Part shown: in pieces, positions 1 through 8,758 of the stretch | Position numbering within the stretch: position 1 is the stretch's first letter | How the letters are laid out: each line of letters starts with the position of its first letter | Source of the DNA: Flavobacteriales bacterium | Lineage (GTDB): Bacteria; Bacteroidota; Bacteroidia; Flavobacteriales_F; PHOS-HE28 | Assembly (NCBI GenBank): GCA_016715895.1 | Contig: JADJXH010000004.1 | Location: 496,001 to 560,000, forward strand | Direction: 5' to 3' | DNA: 64,000 nt | The notes under the pieces: model-generated | Database searches by the model: none | What the model was told of the DNA's origin: nothing | Seen by the model: the letters and a program-made list of their open reading frames with translations, nothing else | Program-made: the position numbers and the translations under genes

Positions 1-307
1 CCTCCTTGGCGCTGGGGAAGACCTTCACCAGCGGCAGGGGGTGCCAGAATTCCCGTCCCAGGTGCAGGCCCGCTTCGCGGTAGAAGGCGCCGGCGATGGG
101 CAGCAGTTCCGGGGCGCGCCAGCTGAGCAGGGTGCGGCGCAGGGCCACGGGGTTCACCAGGCCGGCGGCCACCCACGAGGCGCGGCCCTCGCGGGGCTCA
201 TCGAACAGGCGCACGCGCAGGCCGCGGCGCAGCGCGGTCTCGGCCAATACCGATCCGGCCAGGCCCTGGCCGACGATGAGCAGGTCGTGGGAGAAGGAGG
301 CGGACAA
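1..307 (-). CDS. FAD-dependent oxidoreductase, N-terminal part (cut by window start)
   Basis: The visible 102 residues begin with a short lead and then a dinucleotide-binding motif (LLIVGQGLAGSVLAE, the GxGxxG of a Rossmann fold), followed by a strand ending in an acidic residue (RLFDEP), as expected for FAD binding in DAO/GMC-like oxidoreductases. The frame stays open to base 1, so the C-terminus lies outside the window. No ATG precedes the FAD motif in frame; a TTG at 307 gives a lead of eight residues and is the likeliest start. A -7-like box CATCTTTG lies five bases upstream. The substrate cannot be told from this part. It follows the response regulator by 18 bases and may be cotranscribed with it. 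Confidence 0.7.
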   Translation of the reverse strand, partial: MSASFSHDLLIVGQGLAGSVLAETALRRGLRVRLFDEPREGRASWVAAGLVNPVALRRTLLSWRAPELLPIAGAFYREAGLHLGREFWHPLPLVKVFPSAKE

Positions 308-325
308 GCGTACAAAGATGGGGCA

Positions 326-685
326 TCACGCCGCCATCAGCCGCTGCATGCGTTCGAGCAGGAGCTCGTTGTCGCAGGGCTTCTGCACCAGGTCATCGGC
401 GCCGGCGCTCCGCACGGCGGCGATCAGGTGCGGCTGCTCGTAGGCGGTGAGCACCAGCACCGGCACGGTGAGGCCCCGGGCGCGCAGGTCCTCCACCACC
501 GCAAGACCGTCGAGGTGCGGGAGGCCGATGTCCACCACGATCAGGTCGGGAAGGCCGCTTTCGAGCAGCGCGTGCAACCCACGGGCATCGGCCAGGGCGC
601 TCACGCGCCAGCCGTTGCGCAGCATCCGGTGGGTGAGCAGCGTGCGCACCAGCGGATCATCCTCGAGCAGCACGACATGGGGCAT
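326..685 (-). CDS. Receiver-only response regulator
   Basis: This 119-residue protein is a single CheY-like receiver domain with no output domain. The acidic pair E8/D9/D10, the phosphoacceptor D52 (VVDIGLPHLDG), the switch T80 and the conserved K102 (QKP) are all present, so it should accept a phosphoryl group. Single-domain receivers act by protein contact or in phosphorelays. No histidine kinase is adjacent; the kinase at 25.0-28.6 kb is too far away to link by context. It sits between rseP and the partial oxidoreductase on the same strand, 46 bases after rseP. Confidence 0.9.
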   Translation of the reverse strand: MPHVVLLEDDPLVRTLLTHRMLRNGWRVSALADARGLHALLESGLPDLIVVDIGLPHLDGLAVVEDLRARGLTVPVLVLTAYEQPHLIAAVRSAGADDLVQKPCDNELLLERMQRLMAA

Positions 686-731
686 GGCAGCGGGTCTTGT
701 GCCCGGTGCTACGCGATGCGGTGGGCGGGTG

Positions 732-2057
732 TTACAGGCGGCCGGTGAGCCACTTCACCACATCGTTGCCGTTGGCGAAGAGGATGAGGCCGAGCAGCAG
801 CACCATGCCCACCATCTGGGCCACCTCCAGCACCTTCTGGTTGGGCGTGCGGCGGAAGACCATCTCGTAGAGCAGGAACACCACGTGGCCGCCGTCGAGC
901 GCGGGGATGGGCAGGATGTTCATGAAGGCGAGGATGATGCTCAGGAAAGCGGTCATGTTCCAGAACACCTGCCAGTCCCAGGTGGGGCTGAAGAGGCCGC
1001 CGATGGAGCCGAAGCCGCCCATCTGCTTCACCCCGCTGGCGCTGAAGAGCAGCTTCAGGGAGCTCACATAGCCGCCCAGGGTGTTCCAGCCGTAGGCGAT
1101 GCCGGCCGGGATGGACTCCAGCAGGCTGTAGCGCTCCTTGGCGAAGGTGAAGTAGGCCTCCGGCGGACGGTTGCCCACGCCGATCAGGCCCTGGTCGCTC
1201 ACCTGCACCGGCAGCTGCAGGGTGTCGCTGCCGCGCAGCACCCCCAGGGTGGCCTGCTGCCCCTTCAGTTCGCCGACGGCCTCGCGGAACTGGGCGAACC
1301 ACGGGGTGGGCGTGCCGTTCACGGCGATCAGGCGGTCGCCCTTGCGCAGCTCGCTGTCCTTCGCCGTGCCGTCCGGGAGGATGGTGTCCACGAAGAAGGG
1401 CACGCAGGGGGTGAAGAGCGTCTTCTCGTTGCGGTCCAGGATGCGGTCGGCCACATCGGTGCTGAGGGTGATGTCCATGGTCCGGCCCTGCCGGTCGATG
1501 GTGAGCGTGCGCGCCTCGTCGATCAGGATGGCCCGGCCGAGCTCCTCGATGGAACGCACGGTGTGCCCTTCCACGGCGAGGATGCGGTCGCCATCGGCCA
1601 CGCCCTGCTCCTTCATCACGCTGCTGGGATGGAGCCCGTACGTGACGTTCTCCAGCGGCAGGTAGTCACGGCCCCAGGTGAAGAGCACGGCGATGTAGAT
1701 GAGCATGCCGAGCAGCAGGTTCACGGTGACGCCGCCCACCATGATGATGAGGCGCTGCCAGGCGGGTTTGGCGCGGAACTCCCACGGCTGGGGGGCCTGC
1801 GCCATCTGCTCGCGGTCCATGCTCTCATCGATCATGCCGCTGATCTTCACGTAGCCGCCCAGGGGGATCCAGCCGATGCCGAAGACGGTGTCGCCGATCT
1901 TGCGCTTCCACAAGGCGAACTTCCAATCGAAGAAGAGGAAGAACTTCTCCACGCGGGTGCCGAAGAGGCGCGCGGGCACGAAGTGACCCAGCTCGTGGAG
2001 CGTCACCAGGATGCTGAGGCTCAGGATGAGCTGGCCGGCCTTGATCAGGAATTCCAT
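732..2057 (-). CDS. rseP: RseP-type site-2 intramembrane zinc metalloprotease
   Basis: The 441-residue protein has the M50 family layout. The metal-binding HELGH lies at residues 21-25 in the first membrane helix, two PDZ-like segments lie between about 110 and 300 (VADGDRILAVEG and LRKGDRLIAVNG), and the third zinc ligand sits in NILPIPALDGGH (D388). Such proteases cut membrane-anchored anti-sigma factors or remnant signal peptides in the inner membrane. Its start overlaps the end of dxr by 13 bases, so the two are probably translated from one message; the dxr-rseP pairing is common in bacteria. No anti-sigma factor gene is near. Confidence 0.95.
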   Translation of the reverse strand: MEFLIKAGQLILSLSILVTLHELGHFVPARLFGTRVEKFFLFFDWKFALWKRKIGDTVFGIGWIPLGGYVKISGMIDESMDREQMAQAPQPWEFRAKPAWQRLIIMVGGVTVNLLLGMLIYIAVLFTWGRDYLPLENVTYGLHPSSVMKEQGVADGDRILAVEGHTVRSIEELGRAILIDEARTLTIDRQGRTMDITLSTDVADRILDRNEKTLFTPCVPFFVDTILPDGTAKDSELRKGDRLIAVNGTPTPWFAQFREAVGELKGQQATLGVLRGSDTLQLPVQVSDQGLIGVGNRPPEAYFTFAKERYSLLESIPAGIAYGWNTLGGYVSSLKLLFSASGVKQMGGFGSIGGLFSPTWDWQVFWNMTAFLSIILAFMNILPIPALDGGHVVFLLYEMVFRRTPNQKVLEVAQMVGMVLLLGLILFANGNDVVKWLTGRL

Positions 2058-3211
2058 GCGGGGCTTGCCCAGGTGCGGGCGCTGCGGCGGGTCTCGTCAT
2101 CGGAGGCCACCAGGTCCTCCAGCGTGGGCCGCGGTACAAAGGTCGCCTTTACGAGCCGTTCCTCGATCAGGTCGCTCATCTCCAGGAAGCCGATGCGGTC
2201 CTGCAGGAAGAGCTCCACGGCCACCTCGTTGGCGGCGTTGAGCACGCAGGGCGCGTTGCCACCCCGCGCGAGGGCGTCCAGCGCGAGCGCCAGGTTGCGG
2301 AAGGTGCCCAGATCGGGCGGCTCGAAGGTGAGCGCGGGATACTTCGCGAAGTCGAAGCGCGGCCAGGTGGTGCCCAAACGGTCCGGGTGGGCCAGCGCGT
2401 ACTGGATGGGCAGCTTCATGTCCGGCAGGCCCAGTTGCGCCTTCATGCTGCCATCGTGGAACTGCACCAAGCTGTGGACGATGCTCTGCGGGTGCACCAC
2501 GATCTCCACCTGCTCGGGCCGCAGGTTGAACAACCACTTGGCCTCGATGGCCTCCAGGCCCTTGTTCATCAGGCTGGCGCTGTCGATGGTGATCTTGGCC
2601 CCCATGTCCCAATTGGGGTGCTTTAGCGCCTGCGCCTTGGTGACGGTGGCGAGCTGTTCGCGCGTGCGGCCGCGGAAGGGCCCGCCGCTGGCGGTGAGCA
2701 CGACCTTCTCGATCGGGTTGTGCCACTCGCCCACCAGGCACTGGAAGATGGCGCTGTGCTCGCTGTCCACCGGCAGGATGTTGACCCCCTTGGCGCGGGC
2801 CGCGGTGGTGACGAGCTCGCCGGCCACCACCAGGGTCTCCTTGTTGGCCAGGGCGATGGGCTTGCCGGCCTCGATGGCGGCCAGTGTGGGCTTCAGCCCG
2901 GCATAGCCCACCATGGCGGTGAGCACCATGTCGATGTCGGCCATGGCCACGGCCTGAGCGATGGCCTCCTCGCCGCCGTAGACCTTGATGCCCTGCGGGA
3001 AGAGGGCATCCTTCACCCGGCCGAGCTGCGCGGTGTCGCCGATCACCACGGCGTTGGGGCGGAAGGCCAGGGCCTGCGCGATGAGCAGGTCGGCGTTGCG
3101 GCCGGCGGTGAGCAACTCCACGCCGAAGCGGTCGGGCTGCTCGCGCACCACCTCCAACGCCTGGGTGCCGATGCTGCCCGTGCTGCCCAGAATGGCGATC
3201 CGTTTCTTCAT
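2045..3211 (-). CDS. dxr: 1-deoxy-D-xylulose 5-phosphate reductoisomerase
   Basis: This enzyme converts DXP to MEP with NADPH in the non-mevalonate isoprenoid pathway. The N-terminal NADPH motif GSTGSIG, the metal/substrate motif LPVDSEHSA, ASGGPFRG and TIDSASLMNKGLE are intact. An upstream in-frame ATG at 3250 would add 13 residues; ATG 3211 is chosen because MKKRIAILGSTGSIG matches the usual family start, giving 388 residues. A possible -7 box (GATCTTTG, 3297-3290) lies about 80 bases upstream. dxs, the preceding pathway step, is also in this window at 49.4-51.4 kb but is not linked. Confidence 0.95.
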   Translation of the reverse strand: MKKRIAILGSTGSIGTQALEVVREQPDRFGVELLTAGRNADLLIAQALAFRPNAVVIGDTAQLGRVKDALFPQGIKVYGGEEAIAQAVAMADIDMVLTAMVGYAGLKPTLAAIEAGKPIALANKETLVVAGELVTTAARAKGVNILPVDSEHSAIFQCLVGEWHNPIEKVVLTASGGPFRGRTREQLATVTKAQALKHPNWDMGAKITIDSASLMNKGLEAIEAKWLFNLRPEQVEIVVHPQSIVHSLVQFHDGSMKAQLGLPDMKLPIQYALAHPDRLGTTWPRFDFAKYPALTFEPPDLGTFRNLALALDALARGGNAPCVLNAANEVAVELFLQDRIGFLEMSDLIEERLVKATFVPRPTLEDLVASDDETRRSARTWASPAWNS

Positions 3212-3346
3212 CGTTCTGGTCTCCACCGATGTCTGCGCACATGCGCGCATGGCAGATGGTCACATGTGCCCATGGCCTGCTGCGTGGCGCAAAGATCGGG
3301 CTTGGGCGCTGCTGGTGCATGCGCGACCTTTGGGAAAACGCTGCAC

Positions 3347-3769
3347 ATGCGCCTCCTGCCGATCATCCTGTTCGCATCCATCCTGACGGGCCCACTGCGC
3401 GGCCAGGACGCCGCCTACCTGGCGCAGTTCGACGCGTTCCAGAAGGCCAGCGGCACCGAGGCGATGCAGCGCAGCGCCATGGAGGCGATGATGGACGTGC
3501 AGGAGCAGGACCCCGATGTGGACAAGGAGTTCCTCAAGCGGTTCCGCAAGGAGGTGCTGGGGCGGCTCGGCGAGCTCAACGCGGAGATCGCGGTGCTGTA
3601 CTACGAGCGCTTCAGCCTGGAGGAGCTGCAGGAGATGACGCGCTTCTATGAAACCCCGCTGGGCCGCAAGCTCGCCCGTGAGAACCCCGGTCTCGTGGAA
3701 GGCTCCACGCGCATAGGCGCGGCCTGGGGCCAGCGGGTGGCCACCGAGGTGCTGGAGGGCATGCGCTGA
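3347..3769 (+). CDS. DUF2059-like secreted protein
   Basis: The 140-residue product has an N-terminal signal peptide (hydrophobic residues 3-15, cleavage near GQ at 19-20), then an all-helical domain with EEMTRFYETPLGRK-like features: EELQEMTRFYETPLGRKL resembles the DUF2059 core, where a short segment before 'FY.TP.G' is conserved. Function is unknown. ATG 3347 is the only start that leaves a signal peptide at the N-terminus; a GACCTTTG box lies about 14 bases upstream. It converges with the Sua5-type gene, with three bases between the stops. Confidence 0.7.
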   Translation: MRLLPIILFASILTGPLRGQDAAYLAQFDAFQKASGTEAMQRSAMEAMMDVQEQDPDVDKEFLKRFRKEVLGRLGELNAEIAVLYYERFSLEELQEMTRFYETPLGRKLARENPGLVEGSTRIGAAWGQRVATEVLEGMR

Positions 3770-3772
3770 GGT

Positions 3773-4717
3773 TCAACGCCCCGCCGCCGCACGCCGCAGC
3801 CGGTCGTTGATCGCACGGCCCAATCCTTCCTCCGGAAAACGCTCGGCGACGATCACCTGGCAATCGCTCGTATCCAGCTCGCGCAGCACGGCGAAGAGAT
3901 GCCGGGCCGCAGCGGCCAGATCGCCCTCCGGCGAAAGCACCTCGCAGCGGTGGGCGGGGTGCTCGCTGCGGAAGCTGATGACGCCCACGGCACGCCCGGC
4001 AAAGCGGCGGAGGAGGGCCGGCACGTCACCCACATGCACCGGCTTTCGAGGCGCATAGTGGCTCTCCAACATCCCGGGGGCTTGCGGTCGGGCGTTGGTC
4101 GGGGCTTGATGGACGGGACCCACCACCTCCTCGATCGCTTCCACGGGCACACCGCCCGGTCGGTACAACACCCAATTCCCCTGCCAACCCAGGATGGTGC
4201 TTTCCACACCCACGGAGCAGGGCCCGCCGTCCAGGATGTAGGGGATGCGTCCACCGAGCTGGTCCAGCACGTGTTGCGCCGTGGTGGGGCTCACGTAGCC
4301 GAACGGGTTGGCGCTGGGCGCGGCGAGCGGAGCGTCCAGGGCGTTCAGCAGGGCACGCGTCATCGGGTGAGCGGGCATACGCACGGCCACGGTGTCCAGT
4401 CCGCTGGTCACCAGATCGGGCACGCCAGGGCGCTTCGGCAGCACCAGGGTGAGCGGTCCGGGCCAGAAGCGCTCGATGAGGGCCTCGGCTTCAGGGGGTA
4501 CGTGGGCCACCTGGTCCAGCTGCTGCCGGTCGCGCACATGCACGATCAGGGGATCGAAGGCGGGCCGCTGCTTCACGCTGAAGATGGTGAGCACGGCCTC
4601 CTCGTTGAAGGCGTCCGCCGCCAGTCCGTAGACGGTCTCCGTGGGAATGGCCCCTACGCCCCCCTGCTTCAGCAGCTGCGCGGCATGGGCCACATCGGTG
4701 CCGATCGTCGTCGTCAT
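3773..4717 (-). CDS. L-threonylcarbamoyladenylate synthase (Sua5/YrdC type)
   Basis: The 314-residue protein makes threonylcarbamoyl-AMP from threonine, bicarbonate and ATP for the t6A37 tRNA modification. The YrdC domain fills residues 8-190, with TETVYGL at 26-32, the nucleotide-binding KQR at 49-51, and the SAN motif in APSANPFG. The extra C-terminal segment with ESHYAP and a Rossmann-like end marks the longer Sua5 form rather than YrdC. ATG 4717 is preferred over the far upstream ATGs because it starts directly before the YrdC fold, and a GAACTTCG box lies seven bases before it. Confidence 0.92.
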   Translation of the reverse strand: MTTTIGTDVAHAAQLLKQGGVGAIPTETVYGLAADAFNEEAVLTIFSVKQRPAFDPLIVHVRDRQQLDQVAHVPPEAEALIERFWPGPLTLVLPKRPGVPDLVTSGLDTVAVRMPAHPMTRALLNALDAPLAAPSANPFGYVSPTTAQHVLDQLGGRIPYILDGGPCSVGVESTILGWQGNWVLYRPGGVPVEAIEEVVGPVHQAPTNARPQAPGMLESHYAPRKPVHVGDVPALLRRFAGRAVGVISFRSEHPAHRCEVLSPEGDLAAAARHLFAVLRELDTSDCQVIVAERFPEEGLGRAINDRLRRAAAGR

Positions 4718-4796
4718 CGCGGGGCGAAGTTCCGCACCACCCGGGGAACCGACCGCCCCGTTCGTTGTTCCTTCGTCCGATAGGCCCCCCCGACCC

Positions 4797-5408
4797 ATGC
4801 GCACACGCCATCCCCTGTCCTTCCTGCTCGTCGCCATCACGCTCACGGCGCAGGCCCAGGTGCCGGACGACTTCATGCAGTTCAACGCACAGCGCGAACG
4901 CACGAGCGCCAGCAGCATGTTGGTGCTGGGCGGCTGGGCGGTGGGCAACCTGGTGGCGGGCGGCGTCGGCATGGCCACCACGCCCTCGGGCAGCGAGGCG
5001 TTCCACTTCCACCAGATGAACGCGGCCTGGAACGTGGTGAACCTGGGCATCGCGGTGCCGGCCTACCTGGGCGCGAAGAAGCGGCTGCGCGGTCCGTCGA
5101 CCTTGGACATCCCCGGCACCTTCGACGCGCAGCGCAAGGTGGAGGCCGTGTACCTCATCAACACCGGGCTCGACCTGGCCTACATGGGCGCCGGGCTGTG
5201 GTTGTGGGAGAACGGGCGCGGCGATCCGGCGGCCAAGCGCAGCGAGATGTTCCAGGGCTTCGGCACCTCCTTGCTGCTGCAGGGCGGATTCCTCTTCGTG
5301 TACGACCTGGCCAACTACATCGTGCACGCCCGCCATTGGAAACGGTCGCGCGCCGGCCTCTGGCAGCATCTGCAGTTCAACGGCACCAGCATCCGGTACG
5401 CCTTCTGA
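4797..5408 (+). CDS. Membrane protein of unknown function (DUF6992-like)
   Basis: The 203-residue product has a signal peptide (MRTRHPLSFLLVAITLTAQAQ) followed by four probable membrane helices: about 42-62, 78-95, 122-140 and 157-175. The pattern matches a small family of Bacteroidota membrane proteins with a conserved tail ending in a short charged segment; I recall these as DUF6992, but that name rests on memory of the pattern. Nothing catalytic is visible. It stands alone between a divergent Sua5-type gene and the VPS10-like gene. Confidence 0.6.
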   Translation: MRTRHPLSFLLVAITLTAQAQVPDDFMQFNAQRERTSASSMLVLGGWAVGNLVAGGVGMATTPSGSEAFHFHQMNAAWNVVNLGIAVPAYLGAKKRLRGPSTLDIPGTFDAQRKVEAVYLINTGLDLAYMGAGLWLWENGRGDPAAKRSEMFQGFGTSLLLQGGFLFVYDLANYIVHARHWKRSRAGLWQHLQFNGTSIRYAF

Positions 5409-5494
5409 ACAGCACGGTCGGTCACCGGGAACACCCTCCGCGACCGCCCCACCGACCCGGCCGAACACCCCGCGTTACCTTGTCCGCACCGACC

Positions 5495-8400
5495 ATGATG
5501 CGCCACCTTCTCCTGGCCACTGCGGTGGCCCTGTCCGCCTCGTTGAGTCACGCGCAGCGGAAGCCTGAACGGCCCGCGATCGACACGCTCAAGGCCGACC
5601 AGCTCAGCGGCCTGAAGTTCCGCTCCATCGGCCCTGCCTTCATGAGCGGCCGCATCGCCGATGCGGTGATCCACCCGACGAAGCCCAACACCTGGTACGT
5701 GGCCGTGGGCTCCGGTGGTGTGTGGAAGACGGTGAACGCCGGCACCACCTGGAGCCCGGTCTTCGACGGGCAGGGCAGCTATTCCATCGGCTGCATCACG
5801 CTGGATCCGCAGGACCCCGAGGTGGTGTGGGTGGGCACCGGCGAGAACGTGGGCGGCCGGCACGTGGGCTTCGGCGACGGTGCGTACCGCAGTGCCGACG
5901 GCGGCAAGACCTGGAAGAACATGGGGCTGAAGACCAGCGAGCACATCAGCCGCATCGTGGTGCACCCCAACGACCCCAGCACGGTGTGGGTGGCCGCGCA
6001 GGGCCCCCTGTGGAGCAAGGGCGGCGAGCGCGGGGTGTACCGCAGCACCGATGGCGGAAAGACGTGGAAGCGCACGCTCGGCGATGACGCGTGGGTGGGC
6101 GCCACCGACCTGGTGATCGATCCCCGCGATCCGAAGCTGCTGTACGCGGCCACCTGGCAGCGGCACCGCACCGTGGCCGGCTACATGGGCGGCGGGCCGG
6201 GTTCCGCCATCCACCGCAGCACCGACGGCGGAGAGACGTGGACGAAGCTCGAAGGCGGGCTCCCCGGCGGCAACCTCGGCAAGATCGGCCTGGCCCTCTC
6301 GCCGCAGAAGCCCGATGTGCTCTACGCCGCCATCGAGTTGGACCGTCGCACCGGCGCCGTGTACCGCAGCGCTGACCGCGGCGCCAGCTGGACGAAGATG
6401 TCCGATGCGGTGAGCGGCGGCACCGGCCCGCACTACTACCAGGAGCTCTACGCCTGCCCGCACCAGTTCGACCGGCTGTACCTGGTGAGCAACACCACGC
6501 AGACCTCCGACGACGGCGGGAAGACCTTCCGATACATGAACGTGGACACCCGGCACGTGGACGATCACGTGGTGGTGTTCCGCAAGGATGACCCCGAGTA
6601 CCTGCTCTTCGGCTGCGATGGTGGACTGTACGAGACCTTCGACCGCGGGGCCACCTGGCGCCACATCGGCAACCTGCCCGTGACGCAGTTCTACAAGGTG
6701 GCCGTGGACGATGCGCTTCCCTTCTACAACGTGTACGGCGGCACGCAGGACAACAACACCCAGGGCGGCCCGTCGCGCACGGACAACGAGCACGGCATCC
6801 GCAACAGCGACTGGAGCGCAGTGATCGGTGGCGATGGGCACCAGCCCGCCACCGAGCCCGGCAACCCCGACATCGTCTACGGCCAGTGGCAACAGGGCAA
6901 CCTGATGCGGCACGACCGGCGCACCGGCGAGAACGTGTACATCCGTCCGCAGGCCGCACCCGGAGAGCCTTGGGAGCGCAGCAACTGGGACGCGCCCATC
7001 GTGGTGAGCCCGCACGATCCCGCCACCATCTACTTCGGCACCTACCGCGTGTGGCGCAGCACCGACCGCGGCGACAGCTGGACCGCGCTCTCCGGCGACC
7101 TCACCAGCGGCACCGAACGCATCCGAACCAACTTCTTCGGCACCACGCAGGGCTGGGACAATCCGTGGGACCTCTACGCGATGTCGGAGTACGCCACGAT
7201 CACCTCGCTCGCCGTGTCGCCCGTGCAGAAGGGTCTCCTCTATGCCGGCACCGACGATGGCGCCATCCAGGTGACCGAGGACGAGGGGAAGAGCTGGCGC
7301 CGTGTGCCCCTTGGCGCGCTGCCCGGCCTGCCGGCCACCGCGTTCGTGAACGACATCAAGGCCGACCTCTTCGACGCGAACACGGTGTACGCCGCGTTCG
7401 ACGACCACAAGAACGGTGTGTACCGGCCCTTCCTCTACCGCAGCACCGACAAGGGCCGCACGTGGACCAGCATCACCGGCGACCTGCCGCAGCGCACGCT
7501 CGTGTGGCGCGTGGTGCAGGACGAGGTGAAGCGCGACCTGCTCTTCGCCGGCACCGAGTTCGGCGTGTACGTCACCACTGACGGCGGCAAGCGCTGGCTG
7601 CAGTTGAAGGGAGGTCTCCCCACGATCCCCGTGCGCGACCTCGCCATCCAGCGGCGCGAGCACGACCTGGTGGCCGGCACCTTCGGCCGTGGCATCTACA
7701 TCCTCGACGACTACCGCGCCCTGCGCGAGCTGAACGACGACATGCGCAAGGCCGAGGCCACGCTCTTCGCGCCGCGCACAGCGCACTGGTACAACCCGCG
7801 CTCCCCGCTCGGTGGTGGCCGTGCCGGCTCCATGGGCGATGCGTTCTTCACCGCACCCAACCCACCCTTCGGGGCCGAGCTCACCTACCACCTGAAGGAC
7901 GCCACCAAGAGCCTGAAGGACCAGCGCAAGGAACGCGAGCAGGAACGCACCAAGGCGAAGCAGCCGCTCAGCGTACCCGCGTGGGACTCGCTGGAGACCG
8001 AGCTGCGCGCGTTGGACCCCAAGGTGTGGCTGGTGGTGACCGATGCGAAGGGCGAGGTGGTGCGCCGCGTGGAGGCCACCAACGCGAAGGGCTTCCAGCG
8101 CGTGGTGTGGGACCTGCGGGCCGCTGCGCGCAACCCGGTGACCCCCGGCAATGCGGAAGGCTCGCCCGCCGGCAGCCTGGTGGCCCCCGGCCTGTACGGT
8201 GCACAGCTCTTCAAGCAGGTGGATGGCGCGCTCACGGCCATCAGCGCACGCGTGGACGTGCGGGTGGAACCCTTGATGAAGGGGACCCTGCCCGGAGCGT
8301 CGCCCGAGGCCGTGGCCCTGTACGCCCGCGAACAGGATGAGCTGTTCGCCCGCGCCCACCGCATGGAGCAACGCTTCCGCGCGGCACAGGAGCGAAGCAC

Positions 8401-8755
8401 GCTGCTGCTCGCCGCCTATGGTCGGGCACCACGCACCGATGAGGTGCTGCACCGCGAGCTCATCGCCCTGCGCGACACCCTCCAGGCCATCGACATCACG
8501 TTGAACGGCAGCAAGGCGCGCGCACAGGTGGGCGAGGAACGGGCAACACCAGGCATGCGCGACTTCCTGTGGAACGCGGCCGGCGGGGCGAGTGCGCTCA
8601 CCTATGGACCCACGGCCACGCACCGTGCGAGCCGCACGCACGCCGAGAACCTGCTTGCGGACCTTGAACGCCGGGTGAACGAAGCCTATGGCAAGGCCGA
8701 TGCCCTCGAGCCGCGCGTGCAGGCGCTGGGCGCACCGGCGCTGAAGGAACGGTAG
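5495..8755 (+). CDS. Secreted sortilin/VPS10-like beta-propeller protein
   Basis: The 1086-residue protein has a signal peptide (to about AQ at 24-25) and then at least ten Asp-box/BNR repeats of the type S-x-D-x-G-x-T-W, for example SADGGKTWKNM, STDGGKTWKRT, STDRGDSWTAL and STDKGRTWTSI, spread over about residues 60-720. These form the blades of VPS10/sortilin-like propellers. The last 300 residues are not propeller: a beta-rich linker and a helical segment (LYAREQDELFARAHRME) with no T9SS sorting signal. Bacterial homologues are often labelled glycosyl hydrolase, but I see no catalytic residues that support this. Start is ATG 5495 (MMRHLL), chosen for the signal peptide. Confidence 0.85.
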   Translation: MMRHLLLATAVALSASLSHAQRKPERPAIDTLKADQLSGLKFRSIGPAFMSGRIADAVIHPTKPNTWYVAVGSGGVWKTVNAGTTWSPVFDGQGSYSIGCITLDPQDPEVVWVGTGENVGGRHVGFGDGAYRSADGGKTWKNMGLKTSEHISRIVVHPNDPSTVWVAAQGPLWSKGGERGVYRSTDGGKTWKRTLGDDAWVGATDLVIDPRDPKLLYAATWQRHRTVAGYMGGGPGSAIHRSTDGGETWTKLEGGLPGGNLGKIGLALSPQKPDVLYAAIELDRRTGAVYRSADRGASWTKMSDAVSGGTGPHYYQELYACPHQFDRLYLVSNTTQTSDDGGKTFRYMNVDTRHVDDHVVVFRKDDPEYLLFGCDGGLYETFDRGATWRHIGNLPVTQFYKVAVDDALPFYNVYGGTQDNNTQGGPSRTDNEHGIRNSDWSAVIGGDGHQPATEPGNPDIVYGQWQQGNLMRHDRRTGENVYIRPQAAPGEPWERSNWDAPIVVSPHDPATIYFGTYRVWRSTDRGDSWTALSGDLTSGTERIRTNFFGTTQGWDNPWDLYAMSEYATITSLAVSPVQKGLLYAGTDDGAIQVTEDEGKSWRRVPLGALPGLPATAFVNDIKADLFDANTVYAAFDDHKNGVYRPFLYRSTDKGRTWTSITGDLPQRTLVWRVVQDEVKRDLLFAGTEFGVYVTTDGGKRWLQLKGGLPTIPVRDLAIQRREHDLVAGTFGRGIYILDDYRALRELNDDMRKAEATLFAPRTAHWYNPRSPLGGGRAGSMGDAFFTAPNPPFGAELTYHLKDATKSLKDQRKEREQERTKAKQPLSVPAWDSLETELRALDPKVWLVVTDAKGEVVRRVEATNAKGFQRVVWDLRAAARNPVTPGNAEGSPAGSLVAPGLYGAQLFKQVDGALTAISARVDVRVEPLMKGTLPGASPEAVALYAREQDELFARAHRMEQRFRAAQERSTLLLAAYGRAPRTDEVLHRELIALRDTLQAIDITLNGSKARAQVGEERATPGMRDFLWNAAGGASALTYGPTATHRASRTHAENLLADLERRVNEAYGKADALEPRVQALGAPALKER

Positions 8756-8758
8756 GGC

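Noticed and set aside
447..2906. Long plus-strand open frame (819 codons) opposite rseP and dxr
   Set aside because: It is antisense to two clearly conserved genes and its product is compositionally odd (His, Gln and Ala rich). High GC leaves few stops in shadow frames.
5315..8641. Minus-strand open frame of 1108 codons opposite the VPS10-like gene
   Set aside because: A shadow of the strong Asp-box repeats on the plus strand; His/Val/Ala-rich and without any domain.
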